Assembly: GCF_900176635.1 (NCBI RefSeq)
Contig: NZ_FXLN01000004.1
Coordinates: forward strand, 1,260,231-1,324,230
Reading direction: 5' to 3'
Length of the DNA: 64,000 bases
From: Clostridium merdae
Lineage (GTDB): Bacteria > Bacillota > Clostridia > Oscillospirales > Acutalibacteraceae
Translations under genes and position numbers: made by a program
In this document: positions 1-8,815 of the stretch, piece by piece
Position numbering within the stretch: the first letter of the stretch is position 1
How the letters are laid out: every line of letters starts with the position of its first letter
Notes under the pieces: generated by a model
The model's database searches: none
What the model was told of the DNA's origin: nothing
What the model saw: the letters and a program-made list of their open reading frames with translations, nothing else

Positions 1-456
1 ATTTTCTTGGTGAAGCAAAAAAGCCTTCTTCTTTTTTTCAATACTTATTGTTGCAGAACCACAGAGCTCTACTACACCGTACTTTTGTAACGAAAAGCGA
101 AGAGAATCCAACACGGCAGAAGCCTGGCCGTTTTGTGGGTACACCCTTCCCTGCTCTTCTTCTCGGCAGGTAAGCCCCATCTCTTCAAAGTGGTGCAGAA
201 CCTCCGCAGGAGTAATGGATTCAAACACCTTTTGGGCGAGCGTCGCCTCGCCATGGTACAACGCCCAATCGGCTGATTGATTTGTAATATTGCATCTGCC
301 GTTTCCCGTGGCAAGTAGCTTTTTACCAACACGTGGGGCAGCCTCCACCAAGGCAACAAGGCCACTACGTAGCGTCTTAGCTGCTTCACATGCAGCCATC
401 AGCCCTGCGGCCCCGCCGCCAACCACTGCAATCTCAAATTTTGGTGTAATATCCAT
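1..456 (-). CDS. NAD(P)/FAD-dependent oxidoreductase, HI0933/YhiN family (N-terminal part)
   Basis: Only the first 152 codons lie in the window; the frame is open through base 1, so the gene continues outside. The start is the ATG at 456-454, four bases behind an AGGAGG (461-466 region). A dinucleotide-binding glycine motif GGGAAG sits at residues 13-18 and the signature GKKLLATGNGRCNITN at 44-59, which is the family hallmark of HI0933-like flavoproteins. These proteins bind FAD in a Rossmann fold; the physiological substrate is mostly unknown, though some relatives reduce bile-acid or other unsaturated intermediates. It faces away from the diguanylate cyclase gene, so the two share the intergenic region 457-665. 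Function beyond FAD binding is family inference. Confidence 0.85.
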   Translation of the reverse strand, partial: MDITPKFEIAVVGGGAAGLMAACEAAKTLRSGLVALVEAAPRVGKKLLATGNGRCNITNQSADWALYHGEATLAQKVFESITPAEVLHHFEEMGLTCREEEQGRVYPQNGQASAVLDSLRFSLQKYGVVELCGSATISIEKKKKAFLLHQEN

Positions 457-551
457 AAAGCCTCCTTATTACTAGAGCCAAGAAACACTGACCATACTTA
501 TACTTAAGAAAACGTATCATTCTCAATTTGCATTTTTTGCTTTTATTACGC

Positions 552-580
552 TTGAACAGTATATATCTACATGTTATAAT
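552..580 (+). promoter_or_regulatory. Sigma-A promoter of the diguanylate cyclase gene
   Basis: TTGAAC (552-557), a 17-base spacer, and a perfect TATAAT (575-580). Transcription would begin near 587. This places the real start of the downstream gene after 587 and excludes the upstream in-frame ATG at 528. Confidence 0.7.
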
Positions 581-665
581 ATCTTTATTCAACAACTGGA
601 CGTTTTCTATCGCCAGAGCGATGTTGAGCAGTTCATGCACTGAAATAGCCGGAGGTTATCGTGGA

Positions 666-1562
666 ATGCCCTTAATGGAAAACACACAGCAGCTCATGCA
701 ATGTTTGCAGCAATTCAATAAAATGTATAATCTGGTTCGTATTATTGATCCACTCAAAAAACGTGTTGTTACACTGTCCTGCAACCAAACAGAACTGATT
801 GAGGAAAGCATTTGCTACGAACTATGGAAAAAGAACAGCCACTGTGCCAACTGCGTTTCCATGCGCGCTGCGAATGAAAATGATACCTTTTTAAAGATAG
901 AATACAATAAAGATAAAATATTTATGGTGTTCGCCACACCAATTGTGCTCAACAAAGTTACTTATATTGTTGAAATGCTAAAGGATATTTCTGAAACGGG
1001 TATCGTACCAGACCTAAAAGGAAAAAGCATTCAAGAAATTAGCGAGATAATTGAGCACCTGAATCAGGCTGCGATAACGGATGAGCTTACCCAAATATAT
1101 AACCGGCGTTTTATTAACGAAAAATTACCGGTTGATCTCTATTCCACCACATTAAACCATGGCGTTCTTTCTGCCATGTTAATTGATATTGACGAGTTTA
1201 AATCCATTAACGATTCCAACGGACACACAATGGGTGACAAGGTACTGCAAAGAGCCGCTCAGATTCTAAAAAATAACACCCGTGATAAAAAAGATTGGGT
1301 AGCCCGGTACGGCGGCGATGAATTCTTAATGGTTTTGCCGGAAACCGACAAAAAAGCGGCGCTTCGCATTGCAGAAAAAATCCGCCAACAAATGGAACAG
1401 GAAATCTTTGAGCTTCGCGGCAACAGGGTTTCCCTTACAATAAGCTGCGGTGTTTCCACAATCAATAAAACAGACGAGCTCTCTGCCACAGAATTTTTTG
1501 AGGAGCTAGATAAAAAGCTGTATAAGGCAAAAAGCAACGGCAAAAATACAATTTCAAGATAA
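666..1562 (+). CDS. GGDEF diguanylate cyclase with Cys-containing N-terminal sensor
   Basis: 298 residues. The ATG at 666 follows GGAGG (651-655) by ten bases; an ATG at 675 is less well placed. Residues 1-130 form a PAS-like sensor region carrying a CxxC (C60, C63) in the sequence NSHCANCVSMRA, a possible metal or redox site. The catalytic domain starts at DELTQIYNRR (about 139) and has an intact RYGGDEF (216-220 for GGDEF), so c-di-GMP synthesis from two GTP is expected. The usual inhibitory RxxD site is not matched: the four residues in that place are DKKD. No transmembrane helix is seen, so it should be cytosolic. It is monocistronic, followed by the IS30 element. Confidence 0.88.
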   Translation: MPLMENTQQLMQCLQQFNKMYNLVRIIDPLKKRVVTLSCNQTELIEESICYELWKKNSHCANCVSMRAANENDTFLKIEYNKDKIFMVFATPIVLNKVTYIVEMLKDISETGIVPDLKGKSIQEISEIIEHLNQAAITDELTQIYNRRFINEKLPVDLYSTTLNHGVLSAMLIDIDEFKSINDSNGHTMGDKVLQRAAQILKNNTRDKKDWVARYGGDEFLMVLPETDKKAALRIAEKIRQQMEQEIFELRGNRVSLTISCGVSTINKTDELSATEFFEELDKKLYKAKSNGKNTISR

Positions 1563-1640
1563 TAATTCTATTTGATAGATTGTAAAATGAAGTGCGCCAG
1601 AGATATAGGGTAAAAAATAGCCCATACTGAAAACTTCGTG

Positions 1641-2640
1641 TAGAATGGAGTTGTCTAGACAACATTCAAACGGAGGCAACAGTATGAGCTACCACCATTT
1701 TACCACATATGAGCGCGGCAGGATAGAAGAATTATTGTCACTAGGTTACTCGCACAGAAAAATTGCGCAAAGGCTAGGTCGCCATCGTTCGAGTATTGAC
1801 CGTGAGATTCACCGTAATGCGACCAGTGAAGGCTATGGCGGTGAGCATGCACAGGTTGCATACAGTACTCGACGCAAACATTCTAAACCCAAGGGAAAAC
1901 GCACGGATGATTTAGTTGCTACAATCACAAAAAAGCTTTGGGCAACTTGGTCACCTGAACAAATTGCCCATACAGTAACATTAGGAAGAGTCAGTTTTAA
2001 AACCATATACAATTGGCTTTATTCTGGTGTTCTTTCAGCAGTTACCGTGCGGAACCTACGGCAAAAGGGTAGTCGCAGAAAGACTGAAAAGCGTGGTAAG
2101 TTTTCTATGGGAATACCCATCTCTGAGCGACCACACGAGGTCAAAAGCAGAGAAGTTTTTGGTCACTGGGAACTGGACAGTATGGTTTCCAGCCGTGGAG
2201 AAAGCAAAGGTTGTTTTGCTACCTTTGTAGAAAGGAAAAGCCGTCTGTACACTGCTTTCAAAACACCAGATAGAACTGCTTCTTCTATGCAAACAGCCAT
2301 TACTTCACTTTACAATATCCTTCCAAAGGGTGCTTTTCAAACTGGAACGACAGACCGTGGTAAAGAATTTGCTTGCTGTACAGCGATTAAAGAACAATTG
2401 GGTTTAACTTTGTATTTTGCTGACCCCTACTCTTCTTGGCAGCGTGGAAGCAACGAGAATTCCAACGGTCTATTGCGGGAGTTTTATCCTAAGAAAACAA
2501 ACCTTGCTTTGGTCTGCCAAGAACAATTAACTCACAACCTCTTTCTCATCAACTCCAGACCTCGTAAGTGTTTGGGGTGGAAATCCCCCATTCAAGTCTT
2601 TCTTCACGAAGTGGCGCACTTGTCTTGACAATTCATCATT
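1641..2640 (+). mobile_element. IS30-family insertion sequence, about 1 kb
   Basis: One transposase gene is flanked by a short inverted repeat: ttgtctagacaa (1651-1662) at the left and its near-complement ttgtcttgacaa (2620-2631) at the right. The outer edges cannot be set exactly because the repeat decays outside this 12-base core and the family makes only 2-3 bp target duplications. The element lies between the cyclase gene and the terminator of the minus-strand operon and interrupts no recognisable gene. The open transposase suggests recent or maintained activity. Confidence 0.8.
1684..2628 (+). CDS. IS30-family transposase
   Basis: 314 residues from the ATG at 1684, preceded by GGAGG at 1672-1676. 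The N-terminal part (about 1-50) is an HTH_38-type helix-turn-helix (GRIEELLSLGYSHRKIAQRL) that binds the terminal repeats. The catalytic core shows the DDE arrangement: D in HWELDSM, D in TTDRGKEF, and E in RGSNENSNGLLREF about 33 residues later. Length and domain order match the family, with no frameshift or stop, so the enzyme should be functional. It catalyses copy-out transposition of the surrounding element. Confidence 0.95.
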   Translation: MSYHHFTTYERGRIEELLSLGYSHRKIAQRLGRHRSSIDREIHRNATSEGYGGEHAQVAYSTRRKHSKPKGKRTDDLVATITKKLWATWSPEQIAHTVTLGRVSFKTIYNWLYSGVLSAVTVRNLRQKGSRRKTEKRGKFSMGIPISERPHEVKSREVFGHWELDSMVSSRGESKGCFATFVERKSRLYTAFKTPDRTASSMQTAITSLYNILPKGAFQTGTTDRGKEFACCTAIKEQLGLTLYFADPYSSWQRGSNENSNGLLREFYPKKTNLALVCQEQLTHNLFLINSRPRKCLGWKSPIQVFLHEVAHLS

Positions 2641-2643
2641 TAT

Positions 2644-2680
2644 AAAAGGGCAGAAAGCATTGTTGGCTTTCTGCCCTTTT
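2644..2680. terminator. Bidirectional intrinsic terminator
   Basis: A perfect 15-bp stem (2644-2658 with 2666-2680) with a 7-base loop, T-rich on both strands. It ends the nine-gene minus-strand operon (last stop at 2693) and also shields it from IS30 readthrough. Confidence 0.9.
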
Positions 2681-2692
2681 ATCTTTACACAA

Positions 2693-3901
2693 TCATTCAC
2701 CGCGTTTACGCCGCAGCAACGCACCGGGTTTTATCGGTTGCTCCGTTTTGGTTAAGACCTTCATCATTGCATGAGGAGCCGCTTCAATGGGCTGCATCTT
2801 CGCGTCGAACAGTTGCCCTAGTGTAATTATAGTAGGCTTTGAGCCAGGCTCTAACACATCCAATGTATCACCCGGGAAAAAGCGGTTACGCTGCGACAAG
2901 GTGGCAACACCGTCTTCCCAGCCCTCACAGACCGCAGCGACGTCATACTCACGCACATATCCGCCGTTTTGGTACACCTGCCCCGGCTGGCCAAAGTAGA
3001 AGCCGGTGCTATATTCCCGGTGGCTGATTTTGTTGAGCTCGTCTGCAATCCATTCCGGCAGCGGCTCACCCGGGTGCTCCTGGCAGAAATCAATTGCATT
3101 GCGGTACGCATTGACCGTTACTGCAACATAATAGGCCGATTTGGCTCTGCCCTCAATTTTCAAGCTGCTTACTCCCGCCTTTTGCAGCTCCGGAATGTAG
3201 CGTATCATGCACATATCGCGAGAATTCATAATGTATGTTCCGCGCTCATCTTCCTCAATAGGGTAATACTCACCCGGGCGTTTTTCTTCCACAAGCCGGT
3301 AAGACCATCGGCAGGGCTGTGCACAATCGCCACGGTTCGCATCTCTACCCGTCATGTAATTCGACAGTAAGCACCTACCAGAGAAAGACATACACATGGA
3401 ACCGTGCACAAACACCTCTAGCTCCAGTTTTGAGGGAGTTTTGGCACGAATTTGTGAAATTTCATCCATACTCAGCTCTCTTGCCAATACCACACGGGAA
3501 GCACCCATCTCATAAAACGCATTCGCCGTTTCGTGGTTTACCACACCCGCCTGTGTAGACACATGCAGCTCTACATTGGGTGCATGCTTTTGCGCTAATC
3601 TCATAACGCCAAGGTCTGCAATAATAAAAGCATCTACGCCTACCTCCTGCGCATGGCGCAGAAAATCCGGCAGGCGGTCCATTTCATCCACACGAGGCAA
3701 AACATTACAGGTCATGTGAACACGGGTACCCTGTCGGTGTGCTGCCTCAACAGCGGCCGCAAGCTCCTCGGGTGAAAAATTGGCAGGGCCGGCTCTCATT
3801 CCAAATTCCTTCGCTGCCAAGTAAACAGCGTCTGCTCCAAAGGCCAGAGCAGATTCCAGCCGTTCGTAATCTCCCGCAGGAGCCAATAGTTCCATCTTCA
3901 C
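2693..3901 (-). CDS. U32 family peptidase-like protein, TrhP2/YrrO type (tRNA U34 hydroxylation)
   Basis: 402 residues. The start is GTG at 3901, overlapping the stop of mltG as GTGA; an ATG two codons later is an alternative. The U32 signature is present in EVFVHGSMCMSFSGRCLLSN, with more conserved cysteines in GDCAQPC, which in this family are thought to hold an Fe-S cluster. Characterised members (B. subtilis YrrO, E. coli TrhP) make 5-hydroxyuridine at the tRNA wobble position from prephenate, although the name says peptidase. In Bacillus the gene also lies near the mltG homologue yrrL, which supports the YrrO-like assignment. It is last in its operon, before the 2644-2680 terminator. Confidence 0.85.
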   Translation of the reverse strand: MKMELLAPAGDYERLESALAFGADAVYLAAKEFGMRAGPANFSPEELAAAVEAAHRQGTRVHMTCNVLPRVDEMDRLPDFLRHAQEVGVDAFIIADLGVMRLAQKHAPNVELHVSTQAGVVNHETANAFYEMGASRVVLARELSMDEISQIRAKTPSKLELEVFVHGSMCMSFSGRCLLSNYMTGRDANRGDCAQPCRWSYRLVEEKRPGEYYPIEEDERGTYIMNSRDMCMIRYIPELQKAGVSSLKIEGRAKSAYYVAVTVNAYRNAIDFCQEHPGEPLPEWIADELNKISHREYSTGFYFGQPGQVYQNGGYVREYDVAAVCEGWEDGVATLSQRNRFFPGDTLDVLEPGSKPTIITLGQLFDAKMQPIEAAPHAMMKVLTKTEQPIKPGALLRRKRGE

Positions 3902-5196
3902 TTAGTTAGACCCGCCTTTTTTAAGTTTTTCTGATGCTGCTCTGCGGTTTTCGCATAATATGCCTTACCATCCGCAGAGTGGCAGAAGTAATAATAATCG
4001 GTTTTTGCCGGACTCAGCGCCGCGTTAATTGCGGCAATACCCGGGTTCACAATTGGCCCCGGAGGAAGCCCGGTAATCTCATAGGTGTTGTACCGGCTCG
4101 TGTACGTATCCCTCTGCGCCTCAGGCACCTGTGCCTTTGTGCGGTAGGGGTAGAATATGGTAGAATCGCAGCCAAGCTTTTGTGTTCCCGTTGCTACACC
4201 ATTCTTTAAGCGGTTGTGCAGTACAGAAGAGACCTGTAGCATATCGTCTTCATCCGCCGATTCCGCCTGAATAATGGAGGCAAGGTTCAGCACTTCATCA
4301 ATGCTCATCCCCTGCTCCTTCGCCTTATCGCGAATGGCAGTTGTAAGCTTTTTACTGGTATTGTTAATCATTTTGCCCAGTGCCTGCTTGGGGTCCTCAT
4401 CCTTATAAAACTCGTAGGTGTCTGGGAACAGGTAGCCTTCCAGCATATAATAGCGATTGCTGGCATTTCCAAGCGATTTAATAAGTTCATAATTATTGAA
4501 ATCCTGCGAGTTCGCATACTCTAAGATTTCTTTGGCAGAACAAACGCCGCTTTTCTCCATTAGTGCGGCAATCTCCTGCACATTTAAACCTTCTTGGAAC
4601 ATGACCTTAACAATATCGGTACGATTGTTGTCGGTTTGAAGGTAATTGATAATCGCCTCGTAATCCATGTCTGTTTCCAACTCAAAGGTACCATTCATAT
4701 AAGCATTGTTTGCACGGGTAATACCAGAATACAGTTGAAAGAAGCCAGGCTCGTTAATCACGCCGCCCTTATAAAGCACCTTCGCAATTTCACCCACACT
4801 GGCGCCTTTGGGAATGTCTACCGTCACTTTGGTCTGCTGCTTTTGGTAAGCGAGCATATCTGCAATGCCAGTTACAAGGTATTGGCCAATACCAATACCG
4901 AGAATAATCACCATCGCTACCCAAATCATGCGGAAAAAGTTGCGATTACGGCGTCCCTTTTCTCGGCTTCTTTCTTTGAGGGCACGTTCCTCTGCTTTCA
5001 TGGCGCGCATTTCAGATTCCACCATTGCTTTGCGTGTCTGCGGGCTACTGTAGCTGTGCAGCACGTCCGGCTCACCAGCACTTTGCGCACCAGAATCAGC
5101 ACGATACGCATCATCATTGATGTTTACCCGAAAATCCCGGGCACGATTCTGCTGCTCATTGCTACGGTTCTGCCGCCGATTTTCATCTTCGCGCAT
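3898..5196 (-). CDS. mltG: Endolytic murein transglycosylase MltG
   Basis: 432 residues, ATG at 5196 after AGGGGG. A charged cytoplasmic region of about 85 residues precedes one membrane helix (about 88-111, IWVAMVIILGIGIGQYLV); the rest is extracellular. A LysM-like part is followed by the YceG catalytic domain with ASIIQAESADEDD, where the family's catalytic glutamate lies, and the hallmark YNTYEITGLPPGPIVNPG near the C-terminus. MltG cuts nascent glycan strands and is thought to set their length in concert with the elongasome. The long cytoplasmic tail is typical of clostridial forms. The gene sits ten bases behind fthC and overlaps the U32 gene. Confidence 0.95.
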   Translation of the reverse strand: MREDENRRQNRSNEQQNRARDFRVNINDDAYRADSGAQSAGEPDVLHSYSSPQTRKAMVESEMRAMKAEERALKERSREKGRRNRNFFRMIWVAMVIILGIGIGQYLVTGIADMLAYQKQQTKVTVDIPKGASVGEIAKVLYKGGVINEPGFFQLYSGITRANNAYMNGTFELETDMDYEAIINYLQTDNNRTDIVKVMFQEGLNVQEIAALMEKSGVCSAKEILEYANSQDFNNYELIKSLGNASNRYYMLEGYLFPDTYEFYKDEDPKQALGKMINNTSKKLTTAIRDKAKEQGMSIDEVLNLASIIQAESADEDDMLQVSSVLHNRLKNGVATGTQKLGCDSTIFYPYRTKAQVPEAQRDTYTSRYNTYEITGLPPGPIVNPGIAAINAALSPAKTDYYYFCHSADGKAYYAKTAEQHQKNLKKAGLTK

Positions 5197-5206
5197 AACA
5201 GACCCC

Positions 5207-5803
5207 CTATCTTACTTTTGCCGAAGTACGGCGTACATACTTTTCTGTTACTAAAAGATCGACCGACCTGTCGTAATAGCCGTGCGGTAAATTCCACTGA
5301 ACGCAAAAGGAATAGCATATACCAACTGTAAAGCCACCGAACCGCGATAAAAAGCGGTCGTAATACCCACCGCCATACCCAAGACGAAAGCCTTGCACGT
5401 CAAAACTAAAGCCGGGCACCAAGCAAAAGCCCTTGCTTTCGTCTTCCACTCGTTCACAGCGTTCCACTACCGGCTCCATTACACCGAAAGACGCAGGCTC
5501 TAAATCCTGCCAGGAACGAATGTAATAAAACTCCATGTCTCTGGTTCCTGGTATACAGCGGGGAACCGCTACACGCTTTTGGTTTGCCCATGCCGCCCGC
5601 ACAATGGCAAGGGTATCAACCTCCAGCTCTTTACTGATGTAAGTAAATACCGTATCTGCCTGACTATATTCCCGTAAAGAAAGTAGGCGCGACTGAATTT
5701 CAGAATCCAGGCTCCGCTTTTCCTCCTCCGACAGGTCTTCTCTGAGTCTGCGATATTTGCTGCGCAGACCTGTCTTAATTTCTTTGATGTTCTTTACTGG
5801 CAT
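5207..5803 (-). CDS. fthC: 5-formyltetrahydrofolate cyclo-ligase
   Basis: 198 residues. The enzyme converts 5-formyl-THF to 5,10-methenyl-THF using ATP, returning folate to the one-carbon pool. The N-terminus has the basic helix LRSKYRRLREDLS and the C-terminal signature RLGYGGGYYDRFL (about 140-152) binds nucleotide and folate. The ATG at 5803 lies inside the end of the DJ-1 gene (10-base overlap) and has GAGGAA nine bases upstream. Its place in an operon with thyX, which consumes methylene-THF, makes metabolic sense. Confidence 0.93.
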   Translation of the reverse strand: MPVKNIKEIKTGLRSKYRRLREDLSEEEKRSLDSEIQSRLLSLREYSQADTVFTYISKELEVDTLAIVRAAWANQKRVAVPRCIPGTRDMEFYYIRSWQDLEPASFGVMEPVVERCERVEDESKGFCLVPGFSFDVQGFRLGYGGGYYDRFLSRFGGFTVGICYSFCVQWNLPHGYYDRSVDLLVTEKYVRRTSAKVR

Positions 5804-6333
5804 TGCATCAAATTCCTCAGCTTTTCCGCGGCATCCTTGTCCGCCAAAAGATCAACCAGCTGCAGCGCAAATGCGACTGAAGCCATCGGGCCACGCCCCG
5901 TAATAATTTTTCCACCCATTGTAACTAGCTCGCCGGTATACTCTGCTCCAGTAATTTCCGAAACAAAGCCGTCGCTTACCGTGGCACGCTTACCCTTTAA
6001 CAGTCCCATATGTCCCAAAATAGAAGGAGCTGCACAGATTGCCGCCACATAAGCACCTTTTTCATACGCAGCCATTACGGCATCCTTTACAATTTGGGAC
6101 TTCTCTAAATTTGGTGTTCCCGGTAAACCGCCGGGCAAAATGACCATATCGAGGTCACTCAAAGAAATTTCGCTTTCTTCAAGATCTGCGATTACGGGAA
6201 TTTGATGGGCACCCACGATTTGTTTGCCGCCGACTCCTACTGTTTGAACTGGAACATTGGCACGCCGAAGCAAATCGATCGGTGTGAAAGCCTCCAGCTC
6301 TTCAAATCCATTCGCTAAAAATAAATATGTCAT
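5794..6333 (-). CDS. DJ-1/PfpI family protein
   Basis: 179 residues from the ATG at 6333; a GTG three codons earlier is also possible but is only three bases from AAGGGG. The sequence has the DJ-1 features: NGFEELEAFTPID at the N-terminus with the conserved glutamate, and AAICAAPSILG with the nucleophilic-elbow cysteine. It matches bacterial YajL/ThiJ-type DJ-1 proteins, with the usual length. Family members have been linked to protection from carbonyl and oxidative damage, but the exact activity of this one is unknown. It is co-transcribed with fthC, sharing 10 bases. Confidence 0.9.
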   Translation of the reverse strand: MTYLFLANGFEELEAFTPIDLLRRANVPVQTVGVGGKQIVGAHQIPVIADLEESEISLSDLDMVILPGGLPGTPNLEKSQIVKDAVMAAYEKGAYVAAICAAPSILGHMGLLKGKRATVSDGFVSEITGAEYTGELVTMGGKIITGRGPMASVAFALQLVDLLADKDAAEKLRNLMQCQ

Positions 6334-6355
6334 ATCCGTCACAACCCCTTATTTA

Positions 6356-7237
6356 TTAATCCAGCGTAAGGCCAAGGTAGACCCTGCCGTTATATTCTAA
6401 CGGCCTGATTGGCCGCAGCATTCCAAATCGCTCGATCTCTCCTCTTTGCGGGAGCAGAACATCATCTACGGGGAGTCGCAGGTGATAGCTGCTTGCAGGC
6501 ATTTCAGTAAGAAGTCTGCCCGCTAGCGCCGGGAAGGTCGCTTTATCTGCCACTAGCTCCGTTATTTCACAGGAGCCATCTTCTCTTGAGCGGCAAAGTG
6601 CCCAAGCAGCGCCTTCTTTTGTTTGGGAAGAAACCAGCTTGCCACCGTACTGGCGGTTAAAGCCCTCCGCAAAATAAAGAGCCTCTTCGCCCCACAGCAC
6701 AGAACCCATAATCGATGAAAGCCGCTTATTGCGTACTTCTTTCATTGTTTTATAACCTAGAATAATGGAACCTCGCGGTACACTAGCGGAAGAAAACAAA
6801 GACAGCTCCTCTGCTGAAAGCGTTACAAAGCGGGTGTAAAAAGTTTCTTCATAACCATAATTTGCGTAGTAATCATACAAAGCATTGCTCGATGGCAGCA
6901 AACATGAAAAATGCTCGCCGCGCCGTAAACCCAAATGTGCCGCCGCCCGCAGTAAAGCGCCCATGCAGCCCTGCTTCCGGTACTGTGGCAGAGTGGCCGC
7001 TGCATAAATGTAATGGCCGCGCACTATGCCCCCTGGTTGCGCCATACTCACCGGCAGCATGTGCACCATTGCAGCCACCTTGCCGTCAACCTCATACACA
7101 AGGCAGGTATGTGGCTGAAAGGCATTATTAAAAAAGAAGGCGGTCGGGCGTTTGGGGTCCCCAAAGCATACCTGCCAAATCGTTTCTAGCTCTGGCTGCA
7201 TGCCCCAATGGGCCAGCTTGATGATTCTGCCGCTCAT
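6356..7237 (-). CDS. GNAT family N-acetyltransferase
   Basis: 293 residues, with ATG overlapping the upstream stop (ATGA). The GNAT fold is at residues about 25-150: a beta strand before the acetyl-CoA motif YRKQGCMGALLRAA (about 85-98), followed by SNALYDYYANYGYEE, typical of motif B. The remaining 140 residues resemble the C-terminal part of Eis-like two-domain acetyltransferases but I cannot confirm a sterol-carrier-like fold. The substrate is unknown. The tight coupling to the DUF2156 gene suggests the two act in a shared pathway. Confidence 0.82.
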   Translation of the reverse strand: MSGRIIKLAHWGMQPELETIWQVCFGDPKRPTAFFFNNAFQPHTCLVYEVDGKVAAMVHMLPVSMAQPGGIVRGHYIYAAATLPQYRKQGCMGALLRAAAHLGLRRGEHFSCLLPSSNALYDYYANYGYEETFYTRFVTLSAEELSLFSSASVPRGSIILGYKTMKEVRNKRLSSIMGSVLWGEEALYFAEGFNRQYGGKLVSSQTKEGAAWALCRSREDGSCEITELVADKATFPALAGRLLTEMPASSYHLRLPVDDVLLPQRGEIERFGMLRPIRPLEYNGRVYLGLTLD

Positions 7238-8145
7238 TTTTCCGTTCCCTTCAGTACCGCACGGTACTTCTCCAATATAATAGCAGGGTAGTAAGACAGC
7301 TTGGCTTTACGCAAGCCCTCCAGCCCCAAATCTTCTTCACGGTTAATATATTGGTAGCCTGCCAAATTGCGGCGGGCAAACTCGTTGTTAATCACAGCAT
7401 ATAGACCGTCGTACCCAGCGAGTGCCTTTTCAAAATGAAGCAGGAATACCTGCGGATTGATTTCTTCCCCAATGGTGTAAGCCACCGGCTTACCGTCAAT
7501 TCGAATTAACCCACCGGAAAGCTTCAGCTCTTTAAAGTTTGCGAACGCTTTACGAAGCGCGCGCACCTCTTTGTCGAGCCCATTTTCGGGGTCGCACCCA
7601 TTTTGTTTGCACCACTCACGGCTTACCTCTCGGCAAGCTTCGAGCGTATCGACCGTTACATCTTCATATTCCCACTGGTACTGGCGGTTGAATTTGGAGA
7701 TATGATTGCGCTTACCGTGGTATTTTCTACCCGCAAGCTCAATGAGGTCGCTGCTATTGTAAATATAATCTGCGCCGTCTCTATCTATACTAAATTCAAA
7801 TACGCCGGGCATTGCTTCTTCCATGCGGGCAACCTGCTGCTCCGTCATGCCCCACATTTGAAAACGGTACCCTTTTTCCGCCGCATCATCCATCAGAAGC
7901 TGCAACGCATCCTGGAGACTGCCGGCATTGGCGGGGTCTGCCACATAGGGGAAATTATACGTGTGAAAATGCTCGCCCGAGGACAAAAGCACATATCCAT
8001 CCTGACGGCAAATACGGGAATGATACGATTCATTCCAAATAAACAGGGTACCGAACGCATTCTCGCTCCCCATTTTGCCGCTGGCCGCCAAAATTGGCTG
8101 AAGCCATTCGCGATCCTCGATCGTTGCATATTCAAAATTTAACAT
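7234..8145 (-). CDS. DUF2156 (LPG-synthase C-terminal-like) protein
   Basis: 303 residues from the ATG at 8145 (AAAGGA eight bases upstream); a GTG two codons earlier is too close to that site. The protein matches the soluble DUF2156 family: two tandem GNAT-like halves, with KRNHISKFNRQY and the C-terminal YINREEDLGLEGLRKAKLSY as the characteristic segments. The domain is related to the catalytic half of MprF, which transfers aminoacyl groups from tRNA to phosphatidylglycerol, but here there is no membrane part. The function of the stand-alone form is not established. It overlaps tmk at its start and the GNAT gene at its end. Confidence 0.88.
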   Translation of the reverse strand: MLNFEYATIEDREWLQPILAASGKMGSENAFGTLFIWNESYHSRICRQDGYVLLSSGEHFHTYNFPYVADPANAGSLQDALQLLMDDAAEKGYRFQMWGMTEQQVARMEEAMPGVFEFSIDRDGADYIYNSSDLIELAGRKYHGKRNHISKFNRQYQWEYEDVTVDTLEACREVSREWCKQNGCDPENGLDKEVRALRKAFANFKELKLSGGLIRIDGKPVAYTIGEEINPQVFLLHFEKALAGYDGLYAVINNEFARRNLAGYQYINREEDLGLEGLRKAKLSYYPAIILEKYRAVLKGTEK

Positions 8146-8815
8146 AGCCACATTCCTTTATGATTTCGCTTTCCATGATTTCCTCATGGATTTGCTGTAT
8201 TTGCTTTAATTGGCCGTTTTCTGCACAAGAGAGAACCAGCCAACCTAGTTTTTGGGCACAATACAAGGCACTTTCCCGGCAAGCCGCCAAAAAAGCCGTA
8301 TCTTGTTCGTGCAAGTCTTTTTTTGCTTCGTCACCCTCGTACCGTTCCCGCAGCAGCCGCTGAGAAATCGCCAAAGGCACGTCCAAATAAATCACGGCAT
8401 CCGGTGAGGGAAGCTCAAGCTTATTATACTCAAAATCGCAAACCCAATCCAGATAAGAATTCCAATCGGAGTGGGGCAGCTTTGTCATTTGGTACACCAT
8501 ATTCGATGTTGTGTAACGGTCTGCAATTATCAAATTGCCCGCTTCATAGTTTTGCCGCCAATGCCGCACATAACTCGCAAAGCGATCCACTGCGTAAAAA
8601 GAACTGGCCGCAAACGCATTTACCTCTTGCGGGTGCGCACCAAGCTCACCACCCAAATACATTTTTACAAGCGCAGAGGATTTTTCTTGATAATCCGGGA
8701 AAGAAACCCTTTTTAGCGGAACGTTATTTAGCTCCAACGCCCGACATAACAGTTCGGTTTGGGTTGCTTTTCCGCTGCCATCCAGCCCTTCGATTACGAT
8801 GAGACGCCCGCTCAC
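8132..8815 (-). CDS. tmk: Thymidylate kinase
   Basis: 227 residues. It phosphorylates dTMP to dTDP. The P-loop is GLDGSGKATQ (residues 9-18), followed by an R in RVSFPDY and a lid-type region DRYTTSNMVYQ. The start is GTG at 8815, overlapping the thyX stop as GTGA, with GGAG about nine bases upstream. Direct coupling to thyX puts dTMP synthesis and its first phosphorylation in one transcript. The sequence departs somewhat from standard Tmk in the C-terminal third, as seen in many clostridia. Confidence 0.9.
   Translation of the reverse strand: MSGRLIVIEGLDGSGKATQTELLCRALELNNVPLKRVSFPDYQEKSSALVKMYLGGELGAHPQEVNAFAASSFYAVDRFASYVRHWRQNYEAGNLIIADRYTTSNMVYQMTKLPHSDWNSYLDWVCDFEYNKLELPSPDAVIYLDVPLAISQRLLRERYEGDEAKKDLHEQDTAFLAACRESALYCAQKLGWLVLSCAENGQLKQIQQIHEEIMESEIIKECGYVKF

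Noticed and set aside
528..665. N-terminal extension of the diguanylate cyclase
   Set aside because: The extension would begin upstream of the promoter at 552-580 and lacks a ribosome site; ATG 666 is well placed.
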